Below, one piece after another: positions 16,956 to 27,250 of a stretch of DNA of 42,855 nucleotides. The notes below the pieces were generated by a model that made no database searches, was not told the origin of the DNA, and saw only the letters and a list, made by a program, of their open reading frames with translations. The stretch comes from Marinomonas transparens (lineage in GTDB: Bacteria; Pseudomonadota; Gammaproteobacteria; Pseudomonadales; Marinomonadaceae). Numbering within the stretch: the first letter of the stretch is position 1; each line of letters begins with the position of its first letter. The stretch lies in NCBI RefSeq assembly GCF_016463975.1, contig NZ_JAEMNX010000030.1, positions 1 to 42,855 of the forward strand, written 5' to 3'. The position numbers were made by a program, and so were the translations under genes.

Positions 16956-19086
16956 TACTATTCCCCTCAAGCGGTAAAGGGCTCACGGCAGTAGTAACAT
17001 GATTGATTGCTTCTACCAATGCAGCCGGAAGCACTCCCTTCCAGTAAGCTATACGATCATATTCCAAGCCTTGGTTACGCATCAGCTTATCATCTATATC
17101 TTCTAGTAATACCCCAAGGTGCTGACCAGCAGCAGCTTTGGAAGCCTTTTTCTTCAAAATTAATGACGAGTTTTCATCACCTATATAGTCAGATACACTA
17201 ACTGGACTCAAGAAAAGTTCATACACTTTACCCGCCAATACGCTGATATCAGTATATTGCCCTTTTAAGAATTCATAATAACTTTTAGCAGCAGTCACTA
17301 CTTTCGCTTGATTAGACTTATCATACAAAGTCGAATGCTCAGCTTTAGCCAAGCAAGCAGCTACTGTAATCTCTTCTCCTAAACCATGAAATGCTAAAGA
17401 GTATTCCAACGTCCAAGGGCCAGAATAAAAGCCTTTAACAAAAGCCCCTTTATAATCACGTTTAGCCGCTTCAATTTTCACAGCATCGAATGTATTTCCC
17501 TCCAAATTAGAAATCATATTCTTTGGGAAAGCTGCATCTAGTTCTTTAAAACCAGGGGTTCCACCACCTTGGATAGTTTGAAACGCACTATCCCACTGCA
17601 AATCGAGTTGTGGCTTATCTTTGACACTATCAAGTCTAAGTTCGCGAGCAGCCAGAAAAGGGATTAGATCCCAATCATGTAAACACGCAACATTAATCCC
17701 TGGGTTAGGGTAAGCCTCTGTCCCAGAAAATATATTTGCGTACCGACTAAGCCCTGTATGTCCAACATTGACAATAGACACGCCATTTTCTGTAAAGTCC
17801 TTACCAAGTAGTTTAGCTATAGAAGGGAGCAATAAGTTCTCTGCGTCTCCTTCAACAATCATCACTCCTCTACAGAAAAATAAATTGGATTTTGTTGCAT
17901 CAATAAAGCGCTCTAGAAAAGTACAATCGTCTTCAGGTAACAGACCGACAGCATGAAAAGGTAGTACTCTCCCTTTGTTAACCATCGTCATGCTCTTAAT
18001 GGGTAATTTTGAAGCTAATGTAGGGCTATGAGTCGATAGAATTACTTGTAAATGAACAGAGTGGTCTTCTTTATGTTTTTGAACTTTGCTTTGGAGGTAT
18101 TGAATTAACTTTAATTGTCTCTGAGGGTGTAAATGGGCTTCAGGCTCCTCAATAATCAGTAAGGCTGGTTCATCTTTAGAGTCAGCAAGAAGAAGCATTT
18201 CACATGCAATATACAGTAAATTATTAGAGCCTAACCCACGTCGCCCACCAATATTATCCAAAGAAATACCGATTTTCTCTAACATCTGCCTCTTAAGGGC
18301 TTCTTCATCTACATTAGGACCAATACCTAATTTAGCCTGAAGGTTATCTCCAGTCATCTGTAGTGGCTTTAAAAAATTCGTATTGAGGGTTTCTGTTGTT
18401 GCACCTATTGCTGGCTGTCTTTCTAAGAGTTGATTCACTAGGCGAGCAATACCAACGATACCAATTTTATCAATAACTTCAGAAAATTTATCTTCAGATA
18501 AAGAAGATAAATCAATGTCATTTTCACCAAGGTTTATTTCAGGTTGCTTCCTCAATATTTTTGAAATTCGAGAGTTTCGGCCAGCATCCATTTCTTTTTC
18601 CGCATCTCGAAGCGGTCGGAGGTAAGTAGCCCGAAGATTATCTCTCACATCAGCATCTAGTTCCTTTAACCCGTGAGCTGAAGTTGGAAGACCTGCAAAA
18701 ATTGTAGTTCTTACTTTTCCGTTGCGTAGAGCTGAATTTAGCGTAATTTTTAAAACAACTGGGTTATGCTCAATTTCAGGCTGGTAAGTTAAATAGTCAG
18801 AGAAACACCCCTGCTCTGCGAGAGATAAATCTATAAAAAGAGCCTCTATAGAGAATTCTTTAGCCTGAATACCTTCAGGTGAATAATGGAAGTCCTCAGT
18901 TGTAGGTCTAAGGCTTTCTTGATCTCTAGTACCAAAAATTATTCTCAATGCATCAATAATCGCCGTTTTTCCTGCATCGTTTTCACCAACAAGTGTATTC
19001 AGTCCAACTTGCAATGGAAGCTTTAGCTTTTTATCTTCTCCCCCAAAGCATCTAAAATTCTCTACAACAAGTTCACTTATATACAT
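16948..19086 (-). CDS. OLD-family ATPase-Toprim nuclease, Gabija GajA-like
   Basis: 712 aa from the ATG at 19086 (MYISELVVENFRCF, with GGATGGTG upstream), preferred over the ATG three codons earlier since OLD proteins start this way. The ABC-type ATPase has Walker A GENDAGKT (34-41), a signature-like GSNNLLYIACEML, and Walker B LLIIEEPEAHLHP (about 305-318). The Toprim domain starts with MIVEGDAENLLL (about 405-416) and has a second acidic site HDWD (about 470). These motifs define a class 2-like OLD endonuclease acting on DNA after ATP release. The partner gene is a UvrD-like helicase overlapping by 8 bp, so the two form a defence operon. The protein is longer than the roughly 580-aa GajA described from Bacillus cereus, with extra sequence after the Toprim core. 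The exact subtype is uncertain; the family is sure. Confidence 0.9.
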   Translation of the reverse strand: MYISELVVENFRCFGGEDKKLKLPLQVGLNTLVGENDAGKTAIIDALRIIFGTRDQESLRPTTEDFHYSPEGIQAKEFSIEALFIDLSLAEQGCFSDYLTYQPEIEHNPVVLKITLNSALRNGKVRTTIFAGLPTSAHGLKELDADVRDNLRATYLRPLRDAEKEMDAGRNSRISKILRKQPEINLGENDIDLSSLSEDKFSEVIDKIGIVGIARLVNQLLERQPAIGATTETLNTNFLKPLQMTGDNLQAKLGIGPNVDEEALKRQMLEKIGISLDNIGGRRGLGSNNLLYIACEMLLLADSKDEPALLIIEEPEAHLHPQRQLKLIQYLQSKVQKHKEDHSVHLQVILSTHSPTLASKLPIKSMTMVNKGRVLPFHAVGLLPEDDCTFLERFIDATKSNLFFCRGVMIVEGDAENLLLPSIAKLLGKDFTENGVSIVNVGHTGLSRYANIFSGTEAYPNPGINVACLHDWDLIPFLAARELRLDSVKDKPQLDLQWDSAFQTIQGGGTPGFKELDAAFPKNMISNLEGNTFDAVKIEAAKRDYKGAFVKGFYSGPWTLEYSLAFHGLGEEITVAACLAKAEHSTLYDKSNQAKVVTAAKSYYEFLKGQYTDISVLAGKVYELFLSPVSVSDYIGDENSSLILKKKASKAAAGQHLGVLLEDIDDKLMRNQGLEYDRIAYWKGVLPAALVEAINHVTTAVSPLPLEGNSNE

Positions 19087-19244
19087 AATCACCATCCATA
19101 GATATCAATACCAACACTATTACTTAGAGAACACATATTTATCTACAGTTGCAACTATGGAGTAATTTTATTTCATATCTGGACTTCGCTATGATTACTT
19201 AGGTTAATATTTAGTTCTCAGGTGTTCATTAGACAAAATTTTTA

Positions 19245-19709
19245 TTAATCGAGGTTAAATCGTCCAGCATCTTCAATAATATCTTTCCGGTCTATCATAA
19301 AGTCAGGGACCGCTTTTATTCGGAACGGTTGATTCCACTTCCCGTACGTTTCTTGAGCGCTTTTATGAGATCGAATAATAAAAGGGAGTTTTAATTCATT
19401 GAGTTGATCTATTAGTGTTTCAGCAAGCCTGTTATCAACGTTTAGAAATAGTTCATCAGCATGAGTAGTATGAGAATCTAACCCTTCAAGTTGTTCGGCT
19501 TCACTTAGTCGATTGTCAATTACTTGGCTATTTAACCGTTTAATCATAACTTTGTTTTTTTCAGTACAGACTTCGATATGTGACCAACCATTTTTAGCAG
19601 CCAAATCACGAATCACACCAATTAATTCTGCTTGAGCCTTTAGACTCAGTGCTTCCTCCTCACTCGCAGCCACCACTTCAAATATGTTTGAAAACTTTAT
19701 TGAGGTCAT
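19245..19709 (-). CDS. Small protein with HTH_37/XRE-antitoxin-like N-terminus
   Basis: 154 aa. The first 45 residues (SNIFEVVAASEEEALSLK, then AELIGVIRDL) resemble the helix that opens HTH_37-type XRE antitoxins. The helix-turn-helix that should follow is not recognisable: the next stretch reads NGWSHIEVCTEKNKVMIKRL. The rest has no family I know. AAGGTAG precedes the ATG, and a TAATCGATTA palindrome lies within 40 bp upstream. It is monocistronic and transcribed away from avs3a. It may be a solo regulator, a decayed antitoxin or a small defence accessory. I see no toxin gene partner. Confidence 0.6.
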   Translation of the reverse strand: MTSIKFSNIFEVVAASEEEALSLKAQAELIGVIRDLAAKNGWSHIEVCTEKNKVMIKRLNSQVIDNRLSEAEQLEGLDSHTTHADELFLNVDNRLAETLIDQLNELKLPFIIRSHKSAQETYGKWNQPFRIKAVPDFMIDRKDIIEDAGRFNLD

Positions 19710-20172
19710 AATGTACTACCTTAAAATATAATCGATTACCGATTTGTAGTATAGCTGAGTGCTATCTGCGATGCTGGCAGAAGTCGAAAGTTAACTTTAT
19801 CAGAGTTTTCTAACTTGATAAGCCTAGTTCTTAGAGTTTAAATAGTTTTATGGTCAAAGTGTTGGATTGGTGAATGTGTGCCCTAACGTAGCTTGCTATG
19901 TCAAAAACTCCAAAGGAATCAATGCTAAAAATGATTTTTAAAAAGCAAAGCAGTGTGAATTTTGCGACTTATCTAACGGAAAGTTACGAATTATATGAAA
20001 AAATATAATTGTATATAATTGGCGTATTACTAGAGTAAATCATTGTTTTTTGATGGCTCTATTTTAGCCGTTCTGTATTTTTATAGAGTCTAAGTTATTG
20101 TTATATAGATAAAATTTTTTAATTATCGCCGGTTATTTAGCCATTAATAGTAACCATAAAAGGACTTTAACT
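19710..20172. other. 463-bp AT-rich spacer upstream of avs3a
   Basis: It separates the HTH-like gene from avs3a. Contents visible: the TAATCGATTA palindrome at the left edge, a 28-codon open frame at 19922-20008, an AT-rich promoter-like stretch near 20095-20130, and the avs3a ribosome binding site AAAGGA at 20159-20164. No RNA gene or repeat was recognised. Confidence 0.4.
19922..20008 (+). CDS. Possible 28-aa leader peptide or micro-ORF
   Basis: ATG with AAAGGAA five to eight bases upstream opens MLKMIFKKQSSVNFATYLTE and eight more residues before TAA. The spacing of the ribosome binding site is good, but such short frames are common by chance in AT-rich DNA. It could be a small peptide of the defence region or nothing. 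Confidence 0.2.
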   Translation: MLKMIFKKQSSVNFATYLTESYELYEKI

Positions 20173-23100
20173 ATGAAATCTGAATTCCTTGGTGCTAGGG
20201 CATCTAACACCGGCGACGATTTTCATGAGTGGTGGGCTCTTCGCTTAGCCTTACAATTACTAGCTCCAGATACATCTTTGGCTGCTGTAACAGTTGAGGG
20301 TGTAAATCTTGAGAATAAAAATGAAAAAAATTTAACGGAGTGGGATTCCGTTGATTGTGGCTTATTTTATGGTGGTCATTCAGTAGAGCAAGCTGAAAAG
20401 ATCGTTTTTGAACAGCTAAAGTACTCTCCCTCAACGCCTGAAAAGAATTGGACTGTTTCAGAGCTAACAAACTCCAAGTCGAAGTCGTCAAATAACAGCC
20501 TTATCAAAGGACTTGCTGATTCATTTAGCGCCATATTAAAAACCAAGCCAGATCTGATTAGTACTGGTGAGCTAACAATTAGGCTAGTCAGTAACCGCCC
20601 TATTGGTGACGACCTCAAGAATTCACTTTCGGTTTCTTGTGAAAATCCGAAATCATGCTCCAAACCAGAGAAAGAGAAGCTTGAAAGGCTAAGACAGAAG
20701 CGTGAAAAGCTGAAAGAAGCCAGCGGTCTAAGCGAAGATAATTTCAAGAAATTTATTTCGCTCTTCGACTTTTCTGACTGTGGTACCGGTTCTCGCTTTG
20801 AGCAAGAAGAAAACGCGATTAATGAAATTTTAGACCTAACACAGAGTGCTGACCGAGGGTTTGTGCTGGATTTGAAGGATCGTGTCCACAAGCTGATGCT
20901 GCCTGAGTCTACCGAAAGTTATATCACTAAAGAAACAGTGCTGACATGGATGAATGTGTCTGACCCTCTTGCTTTATTCCCATGTCCCCCAAGACTCAAG
21001 GTAGTAGAAAATCTAGTTAACAGAAATTCTGCAGTTGAGATACAAACTGCCATGGTTAATGGTGATCAATTTATCTGCCTGCATGGCGAAGGCGGTAGTG
21101 GTAAGACGACTGTACTAAAACAGGTTGAAAGTTTGTTGCCCGAAGGCTCAGTCATGATTACATATGATTGTTATGGCGCAGGCACTTATATGCATAGTGA
21201 AGCATATCGGCATAGACCGAAAGATGCTTACTTGCAAATAATCAATGAAACCTCGGCTCGATTGCGATTACCTTTGTTGATTAGCCAGAATAATTCTGTA
21301 GATTTCATTAAGCCTTTTTCGTTAAGAATCGAAAGTGCAAGCAAAGTTTTAGAAGCACAAGAAGATAATGCATTATTGGTTATCGTTATTGATGCTGCGG
21401 ATAATTCTGTAACGGGTGCAAATCAGTGTAAACCGGAAGAAACCAGCTTTGTTCATGAATTGATTAAAATAGGTAGTTTACCAAGCAATGTTAGGTTGAT
21501 GATCTCTGCGAGAACTGGGCGTTTAGATTCTTTATCTATTCCACCTAAATACACCTCGGTAGAAATTTCTAACTTCTCACTGGAAGAAACAGCGCTTAAT
21601 GTGTTGAACCAATATCCCAACGCAACTGAAGCATGGATAGAGGATTTTCATAATTTATCTAATCAGAATCCACGAGTACAAAGTTACGCATTCGATTATG
21701 CTGAATCAGATTCGGGCAAAGCGATCGAATTTTTAAGGCCCAATGGAAAGGGGTTGGATCAAATCTTTGAAGCCCGCTTTGAAGAGGCGATTTTGAAAGA
21801 CGGTAATTCTGATGTCTTGTCTCTCGTTTGTTCATCGTTAATAGCATTACCTGCACCAGTTCCAAAGCGACACTTGGCTAATGTTGTAGGAATATCAATA
21901 GAGAGGGTTAACGACATTGTCTCTGACCTTCCGGGAATTCGAGTTCTTGAAGACAAAGTGGGGTTTCTTGACGAGGATGTTGAATTCTTTGTCAGAGGTA
22001 AGGCGGAACCAAAGCTGTTGGAGGCTTATCAGCGTTCGGCAGAACATTTCAGCGTTAATCATGAAAGTGATGAATATTCAGCAATGCATTTGGCTTCTGC
22101 GTTATTTTCTGCTGGGCAAGGCCAAAAAATTATAAAAATCATTGAAGAAAATGAAGCACCAAAAGTTATAAAGGACCAAATAATTCGTCGAGAAGTGCAA
22201 CGTCAGCGGTTGCAACTCGCAATGAAAGTGTGTCGTTCAGCAGGCGAACCAGCAGATGCAATATTTACCTTGTTGGTTGGTGCTGAAGCTATTAAAACAG
22301 ATTATGCCGTAGACAAAATTATCGTTGAAAACCCGGATTTATCCGTCCATTTTGCGTCCGATACCGTGGGACGAAATATACTTTATTCGTCAAAAACGTA
22401 TGAAAGTCATGGGAGGTTCTTGTCGCATATTATTGCTCGCGATGCAGCTGACAGAGACTTTATCGCTGCTCGTGAAAAGAAACGCATTCTTCGTGAATGG
22501 ATGAATCGAAGAAGTGAGGATATTAAACGCCAGGAAGACGAACAAAGTGAGCGCCAGTTTTTGCATATAAAGGCTTGGCCATTCGAGCTTGAAGATATTG
22601 CCGCCGTTGCTCATTCAGTGCTGGATATGGAGGGTTACCAGGCTGCATATGAGTTCATTTGTGGTTGGAAGCCGAAAAGTATCCATTACGAAGTCGCGTT
22701 CAGATTAGTGGATCGCCTAATGTTATCGGGTAAGGCAGTCACAATTCAGGAGTTTTTGAATAGTGGATGTATACCAGAGCCTTGGTCATCGCTATTCAGC
22801 ATACCTTTAGCGCTTGTCGGTAATGACATTAATTATACTGCTCTTGAAAGGTCACTGTGCAGCAAGGAAATATTAAAGTATTGCGATCTAAAAGAGCTGG
22901 AAAGGCATATCTCTGAATACGCAGACGGTTTCAGCTTTGCTGAAATGCTACTTAGTGGCTGTGAAATATTGGCTGCCAATGGAATAGATTTATCCTCTAT
23001 TGAGTCAATCCTTGAGTATCTATGCCCAGATAGATGGCGCTTAGTCAATAATATTTTCATACATGACGTTCTTAAAAATGATGTTGCTTTTAGGGCTTAC

Positions 23101-26100
23101 TCTTTGTTGATGCGTCATCGTGGTTTCGACGTCACAATAGAGTCGTATTGGATTGATACGGAAATACCTGATGATATTGATGAGGCGGAAGAAAATAGAC
23201 AGAAACAAAAGTTATCGGAAAAGCACAAAGAGCTAAATGAAAGCCTGTCAGGTTTAATATCTGTTTATGCTGTTAGAGCGGATGTTTTGCTGTCCAATAC
23301 CTTGCCGGAAAATACTGAAGAGAAAGTTAAGTCTGCACTAAGTTCTTTGTTTGCAAATTCCTGGAGGATGTCTAGGGAGCACCATTTTGAATCCATATGT
23401 AGTCAGCTTTCTTTATCAGTAGCCAAACTGTCTGTTGTGCCTGATATCGATATGAATACGGTACTATCCTTGTCTAAGGCTACGTTTAAAGAATGGCCGT
23501 CAGTATATTCTCCCGGCCAGCGTAAACTCATTGCAAGTTTAATAAAAATACCGGAGTTGAAACCGATAGTTGTTACGGATATCTACGATCGCTCAGTTGA
23601 AGTGAAAAATCTAAAAGCAGCGGCGAACGAAAAGATCAACATTCTTTTGGATTTATCCAGGACTTTGCTTTTTGTAGATAATGACGAAGCTAGAGAAGTG
23701 TTTAAAATAGCAGTTGATATCGCTAATGACGTTGATGTTGATGCTATGCATGATGTGGCTCTATTTTCAGTGTTATCCAAAAACGCCAAATACCACTTTT
23801 CGCCCGCAGAATCGCAACAAATGGCAAGTCAAATGGCTGCGATAATAACGGAGTACGGCACTCTTCTTGACGGCTATGATCATTTTCCTTGGAATGATGC
23901 AATTTCTGCTGTTGCTATATTGGATATGCCGAAAGCGATCAGCCTTATAGGGTATTGGGAAGATTGTGATTTGATTCAAGCCAGCGAATCTCTTCCTGCG
24001 TTGATGTCTACGGGTATTTCAGAGGGTGCTATAAGCTCTGTGCAAGCTGCATCCTTGCTTAATTTCTGTGATGATTTGAATGAGGAGCTTGTGGCTAAAC
24101 TAGCGTCGGTTACAAGCGCTCAAGATGCCAGACAACTGGTAGAGGAAATCGCAAAAGCTGAGTTATTGAGGTTCAATAGGAGCGGCAGTTCCAAAGTATG
24201 CCAGACGCTAAATAAGCTAGTTCCGTATGGTGATAGTAGTGAATATTGGCATTCAGCGCTTAATCAATTGGTTGAATTCAACTCACAAATCAAAGAAAGC
24301 GCCAAGGCCAAAACTAGTAATGACGAGCTTAATTCGACAACTAGGAAGTTTAAGGAGAAAGAGTTTCTTGAAAGTATAAATGTTGCGGAAATTTCCTTTG
24401 AATCACCTGCCGATTTTATAGGTTCAATTCACGCCAAGCGAAAAGAAGCTAGGAGTGAAGATTTTTATATTACCAGCGATGATATATTAAATTTTGTTAG
24501 CAGTCGTTTGGGGTCAAAAGATCGTATTGTTTTCCTTAATTTCCTGACTGATGAGCAAGTAATTGATGATCTTGGCTATACGTGGGCTAAAACGTTAATT
24601 GACAGCATTAATCTATGGATAGGTTCGTCTCATGCTATATCTTCTTGGAAAGATGATAATCTTCCAATTTTAATAGCTAATCACCTAGGCGAGTTTTCTT
24701 ATGATGAAAATTATGGCTACGCCAAGGGGATGCTGAGAAATGTTATTCGTAGTCTTAAATTAAATAAAGAAGAAACGGTTAGCTTGCTGCTAGATGGACT
24801 TGAAAAAAATGCTGAATCGTTGCCATTACCACAGCTATATTTGGTGATCAGGCTGCTGACGGATTATTGCAGCGAGGAACAAATTGCAGAAGTCACCACT
24901 CGTTATGTTCATAGACTAACTACTCGGTTAAAGCTTCCAACGAATAAAATTTTGCCTGAGAGTTCATCTGAATCGGCATTAGCATGTCAACTTTACTCTT
25001 TCTTAGGTGATGTAGATACTAGAGTGAGATGGCGAGCAGCACATAGCATTAGAGCATCAGCCAGAATGGGGGATTCTGAGACAATTGTGAAGTTAACCGC
25101 TCTGTATGAGCGAAAATCTATGCGCGGCTATCGTAATGATAATGCTCCTTTTTATTGGTTATCAGCACGCCTTTGGCTAATCGTTACTTTTGATCGAATT
25201 GCATCCGAGGTACCTCAAGCTATAGCACCTGTCGCTCACTGGCTATTGAGCATTGCCACTGATAAAGGGTTTCCGCATGTATTGGTTCGGCATTTCGCTA
25301 AATCTTGTTTACTGAAGCTTCTTTCAAATAATTTTATCGAATTTAATGAGCAGGAAATTGCCGCGTTACAGGCTATTAACACTTCGGAATTGGCTAATGA
25401 AAAACCTAAAGGTAGAGTTTACCGAAGAGGGTTTCACGAAGAAGGCAATGAAAGAAGGTTTAGGTTTGATTCATTAGATACTCTTCGATATGTATATCCC
25501 GGAGCAATAAAATGTTTTGCCGATGTTGACGAGAAAATGTTTATTGACGAGGCGGAAGCCTGGATTATGGACCGTTGGAGAAGCGGTTCAGATTTATCAG
25601 CGTGGGATAACGAACCAAGAAAACATACGTTTGAAAGAGCTAATTACACCTTATATAGCCATAGTCATGGATCTACACCTACCATCGAACGCCATAGCTA
25701 CTATCTTGAATGGCATGCCATGTGGTGTAGCATCGGCTCTTTAATAGCAACACATGCATTAGCCAAGCCTGAATATGATGATGAGGATTATGGGACACTA
25801 AATGGATTATTGAGGCGAGAGGGATTAAGTCAACCACCTCACTGGTCAAGTGATCTTCGTTGTCCAACGCCATTAGAATTACGTTTTCACAAGCCACCAA
25901 TAGTCGAAGCGGAAGATTGGGTAGCAACAATTACAACTGCTGATTTTGAGTTGGAGCTTGGGTTAATCGCCGGTGGAGAAAATTTAGTTGTGGACTGTGA
26001 TCATGATATTCGCACATGTAATCATCGCTCAAGCGTAAGAATATCCTCTAGCCTTGTTAGCCCTGATACAGGGCTTTCCTTGGTTAGAGCGCTTCAAACA

Positions 26101-26667
26101 TCCGATGACTCCCACGACTACCGCTTGCCACCTGCTGGTCATGAATTTGAGATAGATGATGGCCCATTTTTACTACGCGGTTGGCTCAGCGAACACTCTG
26201 GTGATGCGCGTTTAGATGAAAAGGATGTGTTTAATCATGGTGTCCGTTTAATTGAGTCGACACCGTCTGAAAATGTAGTTGAAATGCTTGGGGTATGCCG
26301 CTTGGATAGCTACCCCGTTAGCTGGCTTGATTCCTCTAATGGGGGCAGAGTATTTCATTATGAAGCATGGGGGGATGTAAGAGATGACTCCAGGCAGAAA
26401 GAATACATATATGGTGAAGATGTTATCTCTAACGGGCATCGTCTAAAAATATCACTACATCACCTCAAACAATACTTAGATAAAGTTGGCTTTGATCTAA
26501 TCCTTGAGGTCGAAATAACACGAAGAGTAATTAAAGATGGAACTACAGAATATAACGAAGACTCCGAAAAAGAAGCCCGATATGCAAGACTCTATCTTTT
26601 CAGAAGAACAGGAGAAATCTTTACCGCTGAAGGATGTGCTGGCACTTGGACATCATCTGGCGACTGA
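20173..26667 (+). CDS. avs3a: AVAST type 3 STAND NTPase with N-terminal Cap4-like nuclease, Avs3a
   Basis: 2164 aa. The N-terminus (GDDFHEWWALRLALQLL, residues 14-30) begins a PD-(D/E)xK fold of Cap4 type, with catalytic candidates D58/D61 in TEWDSVD and E80-Q-L-K83. A STAND NTPase follows: Walker A GEGGSGKT (305-312), Walker B LVIVIDAADN with D407, and an RLMISART sensor near 440. The remaining roughly 1650 residues are helical repeat-like, the sensor arm. In known type 3 AVAST systems the sensor binds the phage large terminase, the protein tetramerises and the nuclease cuts DNA unselectively, killing the infected cell. Length, domain order and the short gene overlapping its 3' end match this system. 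AAAGGA sits 8 bases before the ATG. The reading frame is intact throughout, so the protein is probably functional. The triggering phage protein here is inferred from the family. Confidence 0.9.
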   Translation: MKSEFLGARASNTGDDFHEWWALRLALQLLAPDTSLAAVTVEGVNLENKNEKNLTEWDSVDCGLFYGGHSVEQAEKIVFEQLKYSPSTPEKNWTVSELTNSKSKSSNNSLIKGLADSFSAILKTKPDLISTGELTIRLVSNRPIGDDLKNSLSVSCENPKSCSKPEKEKLERLRQKREKLKEASGLSEDNFKKFISLFDFSDCGTGSRFEQEENAINEILDLTQSADRGFVLDLKDRVHKLMLPESTESYITKETVLTWMNVSDPLALFPCPPRLKVVENLVNRNSAVEIQTAMVNGDQFICLHGEGGSGKTTVLKQVESLLPEGSVMITYDCYGAGTYMHSEAYRHRPKDAYLQIINETSARLRLPLLISQNNSVDFIKPFSLRIESASKVLEAQEDNALLVIVIDAADNSVTGANQCKPEETSFVHELIKIGSLPSNVRLMISARTGRLDSLSIPPKYTSVEISNFSLEETALNVLNQYPNATEAWIEDFHNLSNQNPRVQSYAFDYAESDSGKAIEFLRPNGKGLDQIFEARFEEAILKDGNSDVLSLVCSSLIALPAPVPKRHLANVVGISIERVNDIVSDLPGIRVLEDKVGFLDEDVEFFVRGKAEPKLLEAYQRSAEHFSVNHESDEYSAMHLASALFSAGQGQKIIKIIEENEAPKVIKDQIIRREVQRQRLQLAMKVCRSAGEPADAIFTLLVGAEAIKTDYAVDKIIVENPDLSVHFASDTVGRNILYSSKTYESHGRFLSHIIARDAADRDFIAAREKKRILREWMNRRSEDIKRQEDEQSERQFLHIKAWPFELEDIAAVAHSVLDMEGYQAAYEFICGWKPKSIHYEVAFRLVDRLMLSGKAVTIQEFLNSGCIPEPWSSLFSIPLALVGNDINYTALERSLCSKEILKYCDLKELERHISEYADGFSFAEMLLSGCEILAANGIDLSSIESILEYLCPDRWRLVNNIFIHDVLKNDVAFRAYSLLMRHRGFDVTIESYWIDTEIPDDIDEAEENRQKQKLSEKHKELNESLSGLISVYAVRADVLLSNTLPENTEEKVKSALSSLFANSWRMSREHHFESICSQLSLSVAKLSVVPDIDMNTVLSLSKATFKEWPSVYSPGQRKLIASLIKIPELKPIVVTDIYDRSVEVKNLKAAANEKINILLDLSRTLLFVDNDEAREVFKIAVDIANDVDVDAMHDVALFSVLSKNAKYHFSPAESQQMASQMAAIITEYGTLLDGYDHFPWNDAISAVAILDMPKAISLIGYWEDCDLIQASESLPALMSTGISEGAISSVQAASLLNFCDDLNEELVAKLASVTSAQDARQLVEEIAKAELLRFNRSGSSKVCQTLNKLVPYGDSSEYWHSALNQLVEFNSQIKESAKAKTSNDELNSTTRKFKEKEFLESINVAEISFESPADFIGSIHAKRKEARSEDFYITSDDILNFVSSRLGSKDRIVFLNFLTDEQVIDDLGYTWAKTLIDSINLWIGSSHAISSWKDDNLPILIANHLGEFSYDENYGYAKGMLRNVIRSLKLNKEETVSLLLDGLEKNAESLPLPQLYLVIRLLTDYCSEEQIAEVTTRYVHRLTTRLKLPTNKILPESSSESALACQLYSFLGDVDTRVRWRAAHSIRASARMGDSETIVKLTALYERKSMRGYRNDNAPFYWLSARLWLIVTFDRIASEVPQAIAPVAHWLLSIATDKGFPHVLVRHFAKSCLLKLLSNNFIEFNEQEIAALQAINTSELANEKPKGRVYRRGFHEEGNERRFRFDSLDTLRYVYPGAIKCFADVDEKMFIDEAEAWIMDRWRSGSDLSAWDNEPRKHTFERANYTLYSHSHGSTPTIERHSYYLEWHAMWCSIGSLIATHALAKPEYDDEDYGTLNGLLRREGLSQPPHWSSDLRCPTPLELRFHKPPIVEAEDWVATITTADFELELGLIAGGENLVVDCDHDIRTCNHRSSVRISSSLVSPDTGLSLVRALQTSDDSHDYRLPPAGHEFEIDDGPFLLRGWLSEHSGDARLDEKDVFNHGVRLIESTPSENVVEMLGVCRLDSYPVSWLDSSNGGRVFHYEAWGDVRDDSRQKEYIYGEDVISNGHRLKISLHHLKQYLDKVGFDLILEVEITRRVIKDGTTEYNEDSEKEARYARLYLFRRTGEIFTAEGCAGTWTSSGD

Positions 26668-27250
26668 ACTGGGCTTTTCGGATAGTTGTGACACGCTTGG
26701 AAAATGGATGTCACACTACTTGGCCGAAATGATGGATCGGATTGAACGCGAAGAAGACGGTGAAAAAAAAGAAAAATACCAACAGCAAACCGTTGAACTG
26801 ATTTTGAAAATATGGAAGCACAGAAACTCATTAAGTGGAGATGCGTACCCATTAGCTAGATTTAAAGGGATTATCAACTCATTGAGTATACTTTCCCCAG
26901 AAGCTAATGTATGGGAAAAAAACAAGCTTAATAAATATGAGTTACTAGCAGCGGAAAGCTTTTCAATGATCGTAAATTTATATAGGTCATTACACTTTAT
27001 TGAATTTGTAGCTTTGAAGTCAGTTAGAAATAAACAAGTACCTCCTTCTGTCTTAACAGATGAGGAACAGGAGTTTTATGACTTCGTGATTTCTTGGGCA
27101 GAAGAAGAGCTGAATTTTCGCTCCTCAAGCCGTATGTCAAATAAAAGCGAGTATGAAGAAGTATCTGATCAAGTATGTGATTACATTGATGAGCTTTGTG
27201 AGACACTTAACGAATTAAAAAAAACAATATCCACCACAAGAAGCCCTTGA
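26582..27250 (+). CDS. avs3b: AVAST type 3 accessory protein Avs3b, frame apparently shifted near its C-terminus
   Basis: 222 aa from the ATG at 26582 (an ATG at 26537 would deepen the overlap), overlapping avs3a by 86 bp. All-helical, acidic, no catalytic motif (WMSHYLAEMMDRIEREEDGE, then LILKIWKHRNSL). A short gene in this place after a roughly 2100-aa Avs3a is what type 3 AVAST loci carry. The frame ends ISTTRSP right after a run of eight A (27217-27224). If that run had seven A, translation would continue YPPQEALEEAWIPKHYVKLE and five more residues to a stop at 27305, which reads far more like a natural end. So this is a one-base insertion, a slippage site or a sequencing error. The missing tail is about 25 residues and may or may not abolish function. 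Confidence 0.75.
   Translation: MQDSIFSEEQEKSLPLKDVLALGHHLATELGFSDSCDTLGKWMSHYLAEMMDRIEREEDGEKKEKYQQQTVELILKIWKHRNSLSGDAYPLARFKGIINSLSILSPEANVWEKNKLNKYELLAAESFSMIVNLYRSLHFIEFVALKSVRNKQVPPSVLTDEEQEFYDFVISWAEEELNFRSSSRMSNKSEYEEVSDQVCDYIDELCETLNELKKTISTTRSP

Noticed and set aside
20376..20891. 171-codon minus-strand frame in the avs3a nuclease region
   Set aside because: Serine/leucine-rich shadow of the charged avs3a coding strand, no ribosome binding site.
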